A DNA stretch of 64,000 nt from Lamellibrachia satsuma (Eukaryota > Annelida > Polychaeta > Sabellida > Siboglinidae), in contig BSQZ01000015.1 of assembly GCA_033239005.1 (NCBI GenBank), positions 6,761,001-6,825,000 on the forward strand, read 5' to 3'. The notes under the pieces are model-generated. The model was not told where the DNA came from and ran no database searches. It worked only from the letters and a program-made list of their open reading frames with translations. Both the position numbers and the translations under genes were made by a program. Each line of letters starts with the position of its first letter. Position 1 is the stretch's first letter. This document shows positions 43,832 through 55,800 of the stretch, one piece after another.

Positions 43832-46800
43832 GACAGTTGAGTATGCAATGACAGTTGAGAGTATGCAGTGACAGCTGAGAGTATGCAGTGACAGTTGAGA
43901 GTATGTGGTGACATGTAGAGAAAGCGAAAAAAATGTTCTACTTTAAGTTAATATCGCTGCTCCGTGGTAAAATTCTCAAGCTGCTAGAATATGCAGATAT
44001 GAAACACATTCCGCACGGAAATTATTTTAAAGCAAATGAAATGTTATAAATGCCAATAAATTCAATGGTGCAACTTCCATAAAACAGTCGTTCAGTTAGC
44101 CAATGAAGGTCGTTGCACATTTCCTTTAAAATTATAAGAAACAAATTTGATTACTCTCGTATGTTTTTAACTGTTTTTAGTATTACGATTGTGATATGTA
44201 ATGTTTAGTTCAGTGTGTTATTGGGTGCATGAGTGTATGTTCGTGCTAACGCCACAACACTACAAATTCCTTGTACTTGCTACTTGGTAATAAAATGTAT
44301 TTTTATCTTTATCTAAAGACAAAACATCAATACAGTGGAACCTCGTTATTAGGGTCCCCCACAGGACTGGGCCAAAGTGACGCTAGTAGCGAGGTGATCT
44401 TAATACTGAATGTGGGCACTGAAGCATTATGGGAATTGGAAAAATTGCCCAGATGCATGTTATTTTAATAGTAATGCATATTAAGCAAATACACGTGCAG
44501 TGTAGTGTCTGAATTATTTATAATCAATCAATACGATTTTTTTCTGTTAAACTCAGCTTGTTACTACGTGTTTTTGCTTTCACTTCCATTTCGCACATAT
44601 CAGGGCATCATGTTTGAGGCGAGCGATCTCTCTCGCTCCCTATATCAGGGCATCATGTTTGAGGCGAGCGATCTCTCTCGCTCCCTATATCAGGGCATCA
44701 TGTTTGAGGCGAGCGAACTCTCTCGCTCCCTATATCAGGGCATCATGTTTGAGGCGAGCGATCTCTCTCGCTCCCTATATCAGGGCATCATGTTTGAGGC
44801 GAGCGATCTCTCTCGCTCCCTATATCAGGGCATCATGTTTGAGGCGAGCGATCTCTCTCGCTCCCTATATCAGGGCATCATGTTTGAGGCGAGCGATCTC
44901 TCTCGCTCCCTATATCAGGGCATCATGTTTGAGGCATATCAGGGCATCATGTTTGAGGCGAGCGAACTCTCTCGCTCCCTATATCAGGGCATCATGTTTG
45001 AGGCGAGCGATCTCTCTCGCTCCCTATATCAGGGCATCATGTTTGAGGCGAGCGATCTCTCTCGCTCCCTATATCAGGGCATCATGTTTGAGGCGAGCGA
45101 TCTCTCTCGCTCCCTATATCAGGGCATCATGTTTGAGGCATATCAGGGCATCATGTTTGAGGCGAGCGATCTCTCTCGCTCCCTATATCAGGGCATCATG
45201 TTTGAGGCGAGCGATCTCTCTCGCTCCCTATATCAGGGCATCATGTTTGAGGCGAGCGATCTCTCTCGCTCCCTATATCAGGGCATCATGTTTGAGGCGA
45301 GCGATCTCTCTCGCTCCCTATATCAGGGCATCATGTTTGAGGCGAGCGATCTCTCTCGCTCCCTATCGCTCGCGCAAATCAATAATCTAGGGAGTGATTT
45401 ATCGCTTGCATGAATTGCTAAAATCGCTCGCTGCCTGCAAGTGTTCGTCTTGACAAGTAGTTTCCTGAGTACTAGATTCACTAGGAAAGTCTACCCTCTT
45501 TATAACGCAGTATTCGGAGTTCACATATCATCCATCACCGGGGATTGCGATCACAAGATTACAAGAACTCCATCAAAGCCACGATGTGCTGGTCACGTGG
45601 TTTATAAAAAAGTAATCAAATGAGTGGACTAGTATCGATGTATATCATGTTTAAATGTCACATACTGTTGTATCTTGAACTGAATAAAATACATGTATAC
45701 ATGTACAGTTATGGAATAGTTAAGGGATCAACAATACTTCACTACGGTCTGATTGACCGACTACGCTGTAATGGGAATCAAAGATAATAACCTGGATCTG
45801 AGCCACTGAACTCGCATGTGTTGATATGGAGTGTAAAAGTTCATTAAACATTGAAAACAACAATTTAAATAATTGTGCCACTTCGTATTTCAACCGCTCT
45901 GAACACACAAATTCAATTCATCTCCGGTACCACTTAACACTGATTCCCAATTTCATGTGCGGATGACGAATTCATATTTTTGCGCACCGAGTTTGAGTTG
46001 TGCATTTGGCATTATGATGCAATGGAAGCAAGCCATTTCACCCTGGTTTATATTATATAGCTGCATTTATAACTATACATGGCGTATTTGTGAATCTCAG
46101 TCACACATGAAACCAGTGCCATGTCGTGGCCACTGCCACGGGGCCCATGGCAGTCACAGGCACAGCACACTGCCACGGCACTGGCTTTGCCTAAGCTATG
46201 CTTACGGTGATCGATGACATGTTGCAATTCAAAACCGTTTGATCAATTGCAATGTATGGGGTTTACTAAAGTAAACATATATTTCATTGTACAAAAGTCA
46301 TAGCGCCAACAAGTAGCAATTAAAATTTCATGGCAACAACGACAGACTCTGAATGGTAAATGGTGGCGCAACCACATGGTAAAAAACAACTGACAAATCG
46401 CTCAACTAAATTTGGCATATTTAGGCGAGCAATTTATCGCTCGCCTGTTGTTTTCAAACGTGAAACTCTGATACACCGGTAATAATCTAACAATTCGTAA
46501 ATTATACTGTTTCATTTATTGGTTCATCTGGCTTCTGACTAAAGAAAACAGCTTTAGTTTGCCCTGACTACATTTTGCCACCTGAACCTACCACTCCAAT
46601 TGAGCTCAGCTTTGATTTTATTGTTAGCGTCGAAGACCGAGCCGTCATGTTTATCTATAAAATCTACTCATACGGTTAGAATTTCAGTTCAGATGATGAC
46701 TGAGGATCTTCCTGCTTTTTTTTTAGTTTTCTAAAGTTTACTGGTTACTGGTCCGTGGCTTAGACCACTTAGAGACAGTACTGTTATCAAAATGGTCGGT

Positions 46801-49800
46801 GTTGCCTTTAATGGACGTATGTCGAGTTGATAGTTTGTTGGTTCATATGGCTGGTTTGATCATTATCGAACAAATCGAGAAACTTCGTTTTTCAAAATTG
46901 TCTCCATTTTGGATCGGCCGATATCGAATCATTCAGCCAACTGCCAATGGTTTCTGATCAAATCTATATTTGTTTGTAAACCCAACTTATTCCTAACACG
47001 TCTTTTCACTTTTGTTTCCATTTCGCATACACCGGTAATAATCAAATCATAAATTAAACTGCATAGTCTTCCTTTATTGGCTCATTTGCCTTCATTGTAC
47101 AACATTTTTCCATGTTAATTTACTCTAATAGAGCTCTTCAATCATTAAGCAAATAATCAAGCGCATATTGGCAGCATCAAAGATGGTGTTTTTCTGTAAA
47201 TCTACTCATCCGCTAAGAATTTCAGTTCAAAGTGTTACATACTTAAGATGACTGAGGGTCTTGTTTCTTTCATTGTTCTCCAAAGTTTACTGGCCTCTGT
47301 GTAAACATGCCAAGATCATGGCTTCTTATTGCTACTGAGTGTTGGCGGTGCCTTCTAGTCTGATTAAGGGGCGGTTGGCCAGCCCGCCAGCGCTACGAAA
47401 CAGATCGTATCTGCTCAGCCGTGACTGTCTGTAACTGTGGGGTTCATCTGTGGGTAATCTGGCAGTTCTGCACTAAGTTACTGACCATATTCCAGAAGGC
47501 AACTGCAGATGCCAAATGCTTCAGAGATAGCATAAACACGTTTACAAGGCACATGCATATTTTATAAATTTTTTTTCTATAGTATTCTCACCATTTTTCC
47601 AGCTTTAGCCTCTGGTCCGTGACCCATTTTAACATCCTCTGATGTAACGTTGCCGTCAAGAACTCGCTTCTGTGGTTTCTCTACACTGTCATTAGGCGTC
47701 TGTTGCTTTGTGTTGTTGGCTGAATCAACCTAAGACGAACAACAAATATAACCAGCTGGCAAGGCGAGAACAACTGGATCACAGAATGAGAGGCAGGATG
47801 ACTACCACAGAATGTAGAGGCAGGATGACTACCACAGAATGAGAGGCAGGATGACTACCACAGAATGTAGAGGCAGGATGACTACCACAGAATGAGAGGC
47901 AGGATGACTACCACAGAATGTAGAGGCAGGATGACTACCACAGAATGTAGAGGCAGGATGACTACTACAGAATGAGAGGCAGGATGACTACCACAGAATG
48001 TAGAGGCAGGATGACTACCACAGAATGAGAGGCTGGATGACTACCACAGAATGAGAGGCAGGATGACTACCACAAAATGTAGAGGCAGGATGACTACCAC
48101 AGAATGTAGAGGCAGGATGACTACCACATAATGAGAGGCAGGATGACTACCACAAAATGTAGAGGCAGGATGACTACCACAGAATGCAGAGGCAGGAGGA
48201 CTACCATAGAATGTAGAGGCAGGATGACTACCACAGAATGTAGAGGCAGGATGACTACCACAGAATGAGAGGCAGGATGACTACCACAGAATGTAGAGGC
48301 AGGAGGACTACCATAGAATGTAGAGGCAGGACTACCACAGAATGTAGAGACAGGAGGACTACCATAGAATGTAGAGGCAGGAGGACTACCATAGAATGCA
48401 GAGACAGGATGACTACCACAGAATGTAGAGGCAGGATGACTACCACAGAAGGAGAGGCAGGATGACTACCACAGAATGTAGAGGCAGGATGACTACCATA
48501 GAATGTAGAGGCAGGATGACTACCACAGAATGTAGAGGCAGGATGAATACCACAGAATGTAGAGGCAGGATGACTACAATAGAATGTAGAGGCAGGATGA
48601 ATACCACAGAATGTAGAGGCAGGATGACTACCATAGAACGTAGAGGCAGGATGACTACCACAGAATGTAGAGGCAGGAGGACTACCATAGAACGTAGAGG
48701 CAGGATGACTACCACAGAATGTAGAGGCAGGAGGACTACCACAGAATGTAGAGGCAGGATGACTACCATAGAATGTAGAGGCAGGATAACTATCATAGCA
48801 TGTAGAGGCAGGAGGACTACCATAGAATGTAGAGGCAGGAGGACTACCATAGAATGTATAGGCAGGATGACTATTATAGAATGTATAGGCAGTATGATTA
48901 TCATAGAATGTAGAGGCAGGACTACCATAGAATGTAGAGGCACGATGACTACCATAGAATGTAGAAGCAGGAGGACTACCATAGAATATACAGGCAGGAT
49001 GACTATCACAGAATGTAGGGGCAGGATGACTATCATAAAATGTAGGGGCAGGATGACTATCATAGAATGTAGAGGCAGGATGACTATCATAGAATGTAGA
49101 GGCAGGATGAGTATCATATAATATAGAGGCAGGACTACCACCATAGAATGTAGAGGCAGGACTACCATAGGATGTAGAGGCAGGATGACTACCATAGGAT
49201 GTAGAGGCAGGACTACCATAGAATATAGAGGCAGGACTACCATAGGATGTACAGGCAGGATGACTACCATAGGATTTAGAAGCAGGATGACTACAATAGG
49301 ATGTAGAGGCAGGAGGACTATGATATAATGTAGAGGCAGGAGGACTACCATAGAATGTAGAGGCAGGAGGACTACCATAGAATGTAGAGGCAGGAGGACT
49401 ACCATAGGATGTAGAGGCAGGAGGACTACCATAGGATGTAGAGGCAGGAGGACTACCATAGGATGTAGAGGCAGGAGGACTACCATATGATGTAGAGGCA
49501 GGAGGACTACAATAGAATGTAGAGGCAGGGGAACTACCATAGAACGTAGAGACGATGAAACAGCCAGGCCGTAGGAAAAGGGGAGGCCCACAACTGAGAT
49601 GGGGAGAGAGTGAGATGGGAAGAAGTGAGATGGGGAGAGTGAAGTAGTCCTGCCTCTACATTCTATGGTAGTCCTCCTGCCTCTACATCCGTAGAGTGAG
49701 GTGGGAAGAGAATGAGATGGGTAGAAAGTGAGATGTGGAGAGAGGGAAAGGGAAGACAGCCAGGGCCATGCAGCAGTACAAGAACTAGTCTCACCCCTTA

Positions 49801-52800
49801 ATAAAGAACTAGTCTCACCCCTTAATAAAGAACTAGTCTCACCTCTTTATAAAGAACTAGTCTCACCCCTTAATAAAGAACTAGTCTCACCCCTTAATAA
49901 AGACCTAGTCTCACCTCTTTATAAAGGGAGCAATGAGGAAAACTCATTACTACAACCATCCCAACTAGTAAACAGTAGTATACTATGCAATAGTGGTAGT
50001 GTTGAAGTTTCTTTTGAGAGGAGCAGGATTCAAATTGTCTTACTGTCATTCAAAGCTTGGACAATTTTTTTCTCATATGTACCTGGCTGAAGTGGTGGAT
50101 TAATAGGTTTTGCATAGTAATTGCTGTATAGCTGAAAACTTCCAAGAGGAGTAGAGTTGGTGGTTGAATAATATGTGAAGTGTTTTGAGCAGTCCTAGAG
50201 AGCAGGTAGCGGCTATATAAATGCTTGCCTTTTTAAAGTTGCTACCAGAAAAAAATAACAAACCGTTGCACTAACACATTTATTTTTTACACAGCGCAAT
50301 TTTCTTGAAAGCTCAATGCACCTGATATAAAAAGCTTGAAATAATATACATACAAAACTGTGTTAAAACTAATAAAGTTGATATAAACTAACTAAATATG
50401 TAATTAAAAATTAGAACTAAAATCTAACTCAATGTAGCTAAACACAACTATTTTATCTGAAATGTCTTCAACAAGATAATTAAAACAAACTTCAGTAGGA
50501 ATAAAAAAATTATTCTTAAGGTAAAATTTATTTTAAAATGAGTTAGTCAACAATAGTCTTGACGGAAGAGGAAGAAAACAGAAGTGGGAGGGGGGCCAAC
50601 TAACCTGTTTCTTTGTCTTTTTCCCAGTAGATGGCGTTTGACTCTTTTGTAAGGATTTATTTGGAGTTTCAACCTAATAAACATTGAAAAACGTGTTCAA
50701 TGGAAGAGCACCATCGTTCACACAATCAGTTTGGCTAATAACAAAACAATCAATGTTATTTTGTTGTTTGTTTACTCCACCAGTTTCATTGCTTTAAAAA
50801 CCATCAATTCATTTAGCACATCACAAATCAGGTTTGTTGATATTCAAATCTAAAATCTTGATTTGAAGTGATATAGTTGATTTTCTAACAAAGTCACTGG
50901 GAATGCAGTATTCAGTGGTTATAAAATATGAGGGCCATAGTACTGAAAAGGTTAAAAAGAAATGTTTCGTTATGAAACCAAATTAAATAAATATGACAAG
51001 TTGACCGTCAAATGTTGCAGTTAGACTTAATGAGCTTCATGTGATAACAAACACGATCTTTCAAAGACTTGCTTAACAACTATTGTTATCAAGTAATCGG
51101 GCAAACTAATAAAAAATGACTAAAGCATCAGAGCTGTACCGGCTGTTTCTTAGATTTTTTCTTTGTTTTATCTTTTTTCCTTTTTTTTCTGTCACTAGTG
51201 TCTTCATTGTCAGCCGAGCTGTCACTGCTGAAGTCAATCCGCGTCACTATGTCCTTCTGGTCTGAAAACATATATTTTATATTTTGTTAACATTCCTGTC
51301 TGAAAAACAATGTATTCTATCTATTTCATGCTGACACCAACCAAAATATATAAGACGAAGAACCCCAAGTGACTGAATGAAATCACATCATTTATACAGG
51401 TTCCTGATGTGTGCTTGGTTTAAGGTGCATGTTTTCTGCCTGAGTAAAACATATTAGACTTTGAATATTTATTCCCTCAAATTCTGAAAATAGAACTACA
51501 AAACAGTATATTCCATCCAATTCACATTTTCTCCATGAGTAAAATACAGTGGTACGAACTATATATACAGAATCACAGATTGGGTCAAACCACAACAAAT
51601 CCCACCTTGTGACAAGTGACTGACTATTTAGTAGATTACAAATCATTGGCATCATATATTTTCAGAATACCATATTCTTAGTTCAATAAAAGATAACACT
51701 GCCAGTGTAAAATTCTAACAAACTTCACAGTCAACAAATTATTCTACAGCACACCTGAATACAACAATAGTGATAGGGTCTTCCTAAACATTCCGACAAT
51801 CCACAGATGCAATTTCACAAACCTTCATCATCATCAGCCTCCTCATCCTCATCCTCCTCATCTACAAACTGTGACAAACAAAGGTCAGTGGAAGCAACTG
51901 GGGACAAGATGCTTAAGGCTGGTTTATATGAGTGATTATTCCACCAACTGGTCAGCCGACAAGGGTCGAAGTGCAAGAGTTGGTCATGTAGACACCCTCC
52001 AAGAGACCAAATAATAATACCAAATTGTGGTGTTGCAATTATTCGAATTGAAGCAAGGCCCAGTTCCACGGACTGTCAGTCACAATGTTGAAGCAGTAGC
52101 CATTCAGCGACTGCTGTAGCCACCAGCTGGTGCACCCGCTGTTACCTTTCATCCAAGCACAAGTCAGTCAATAGGTTGGTCAGTCAGTCAATAGGTTGGA
52201 CTCGCAGTATCTAGACATGTCGTTCGCCTAAATACACACAACAATTAGCTGAACATTGTCATCGGACACGATCTCGCCCGACCGGTCAATCATATCAACC
52301 ACTACTCTCCAGCAATTCTGTTCAGGCAGACGTTGCCACAGAACACACAGTAATTGAAGAACAGTACAGGCCACGGGGCATTTGGTAATTATAATAACTA
52401 CTTTCAGGACCTAAGAATTAAGATAACAATAACTCAGATAAGAAACCTGCAATTCTGAAAATACTGATATATCCAGTCTGAATCCAAATTTATTTACATT
52501 GTTTTCCTCTTCATCATCTTCATCCTCTTCACTGGACTCATCTTCATTCATCTCTACCTTCACCTTCTTGTTTGAACCCAATGTCTGCCCTGTCTTTTTT
52601 CTCTTTCCTAGTCGTTCTGACATCAAAACAAACATTTGTATTCATTATATTAATGAATAGTTCTGATTATGGAAACATGTCAAGTTTACTTTCTCATATC
52701 CCAAACATCAAAAATATGCTAGTAATAAGCCAGTAAAAAGTAGAGCATTTATAAAAGATTTCACATTACATAAACATCTGCCTTTGTGAATAACCATAGA

Positions 52801-55800
52801 CATGTGCATTCACTCACTGAGTGGATGGGTGAAAAACATGCCATGGAATGATTAGGGATGTCTGGTGTATAATAATAATATAGCATTTTTAAAAGCGCTA
52901 ATTCCCACTATATGGATCAATGTGCTGTACATGGTATAAAATACTACTCACATGGTATAAAATTATTTAAATATAAACACACATGTGTAAACACTGAATA
53001 AATAAATAGAATTACTTTAGAAATAAATAAAATTATTTAAAAAATCTTAAAATCTGGTGAGAATCCTAATGCAAAATTAATGTATACCACAAATAGTCCA
53101 TCCATAGTGTCCATCACATAATATTATCTTCATTTACATATATTTGAAGTGACTAATAAAAAGGTGAGTCTTTAAAGGCTTCCTAAAAGATCTGCGGGCA
53201 ATGAATTCCAAAGTCGAGGTGCTGTTGTTCCAAATGCAGATTCACCAATGCTCTTCTTAGTGATGCATTGGTGCAGTGTTGGTGCATAGTCCTTGCGTAG
53301 ACGCCCATCAGGGGTTCGTATGTGTATATGTAGTAACTAAGAGATAACAGCCATTTCTTTGCATCCATTTTGAGAGTCAATGCAAATATAAAAACCTTAC
53401 CCCAATAGTGTGTAAGAAAAACAAAACCGGTATGTGCATAATAGCACTGTATGTATGTGAGGGAATGAGATAAACTAATGTACCATCTTCAATTTCTGCC
53501 TCCTCGATCGACTCAAGGGAACTGGTGTCTGACAGGTCAATGTTATCATCATCGTCGAGCAGGTAACCAGTCAGGTGTACGACACCTACAAGAACACAGC
53601 TAATGTATGTCATCCTCTCGAGCCAGGGCCGCTGACTACACACTGAGCACACCTTTGGCAGATCGACCCATTCAAATGTGTATCTGTGTTAACCAAAGAT
53701 ATTATTAGCATTCAGTTCTTAGCTTTCGGGAACATAACTGGCTGTGGTCCAATCATCACTGGTCAGCAGATGGGTAATGACGGAAATTTCTTTGAATTGT
53801 TTTAGAAGTAAAGCGTGCATGCTGGTTCGTGGAATCATGGGACCAAGAAAGAAGGTGGCACAAAGTACAAATGATTCAGAGCACAGCCACACATTGCATG
53901 GGTTAATGGCAGGCGTGGTGCAGTAGCAGTACGACTACCACCCTGGCTCGCGAGGATGACGTATTTTAAAGGCTGTTGTATTAAAAACGTACAAATAGAG
54001 TGTATATAAAAACTACACATTTAAAGGCACAAAGTCTGATCATTATTATAATAAAAATCATGTTATACAGAATAAATTATATTATCTTGACTGCCTAAAA
54101 TATGTTTTAATGAATGAGTTTTAAATAAAAATTTACCATTATCTGTTTATGAATTAAAAACTTTGTTGTATAGCATACAATACTTACCACTCCTACACAA
54201 CCTCGAGACAGACGTACCTGACCCGCTAAGGTAGAAGCTGACGTGCTCGCCTTGGCTGAAGTTCAACTCGAGTGGTTGCTGTAGCAGTCGGTTGTGTTCC
54301 AGTGTACATATGAGGAACTCAGCCTTGTTGTGCCTCAGCATCAGTGAAACAAAGCGGCTCTGCTTCAGTTTCTCTGCACAGTCACAATTAGCTAGGGTCA
54401 TTCCATGCCAAATCACCCACAGGTCCTGGGTGACCATCTCAGATTTTTATGAAATTTCACATTTGTGCATATATGTCTAAATGATGGCTGCCTGCAACAT
54501 TTCAGTGCCCGATTCAAATTAGCTATGAAGTCATGGTTGATGGAATGTGACTCCGGCAAGTCGTTAATGCTAAAAACACTACTAATGCTAGGGTTATTCA
54601 AAGTATAACTATTTGGAGAACGGGAAGCACTTTTATTAATGATGTCTTATTACTAAATAAAGTCATCCATCTTTGAAGTAAAAGTCATGTAGCTACCTGG
54701 TCCTCCAAATCAAATCCAATCCAATTAATTGTAACTCTTTACAATACATATAAATCAAATCAAGGCAAATCCTCTATAATAATGTAAAGAGAACAATAGA
54801 GGAAGAACATTGTATAATGTTATACTCCCTATTGTGTATATAATAAAAAAATGCAAAAAAGGAGCTGTAGCCAGATTTTATTAGCCTGTGGCACACTGAC
54901 CTTTATCTAGCTCTGGTTCGACAGCAGCCATTGACACGTGGAAGGCATGTTCCACAACCTGTGTATACTGCATTCCACCGTCCAGTGTCACCCCTGCACA
55001 AGAAACAAACGCATCTCACCACTGGCCACTACAATCTAAACAGAAACTAGTTTGGTCAGATGTCTTTCCTCAACAATATTTGCAAATTGTTTGTTGCAAC
55101 AAATATTATAAATAATCTGTGAGTTTGCAAAACACATTAGTTCTTACACAATTTAAATTATGCACATTACAATCAACCGTCACGAACCGTGTCAAGTCAA
55201 CCAACAGTCAAAAAGTCGATGTCTCAGAATTTGCTTAAATTTGGAACACAGACTGCTGAAATCCTTCTTGGAAATTTTTTTAATGTTATTTTCCATTTTC
55301 ATGCACCCAGTATAACCATTGTCCTATCATACTTGAATTTTGCATAGACAATCTGCACCAACGTCTTTACATTCAGCAAATTTCAGCTTGTAAACTTCTT
55401 AAGTTCGATGCACTTGAAAACAGATAAAAATAACGGGTGCACGGGTGCATTTTGGGGCACATACCTCCTCCGTTCACATCACAGGGCATTACAGACACAA
55501 TTTACATGTAAATGCTTAGTTCTTTTGCAGAAGTGCTCAGGTATAGTTACTTATTCATTGGTTAAACTTTAAGCAAATTTTTAGACATCAACTTTTGAAA
55601 TTTCCTGAAAACTGGTTGATTTGACACAGAATGACCCAATAATTATTACTTCAATGAAAGATGCCAGTACGATTAGCTTTCCGTTTTATTTCCATCATTA
55701 ATGTCAATGACATATTGGCCAACAAAGTCCCAATGAGGTTTTCGTTTAGGAATTACCCTACACATGGGCTACCAGATATGTCTGTGGGCTACCACGTTTC

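Noticed and set aside
44505..45413. 302-codon open frame of YQGIMFEASDLSRSL repeats
   Set aside because: It lies in an FKBP intron, is open in two frames, and consists only of a near-perfect 45-bp array. No splice or family evidence.
48440..49591. 383-codon minus-strand frame rich in VVILPLHSM
   Set aside because: A by-product of the 27-bp array; hydrophobicity comes from the repeat and not from a membrane protein.
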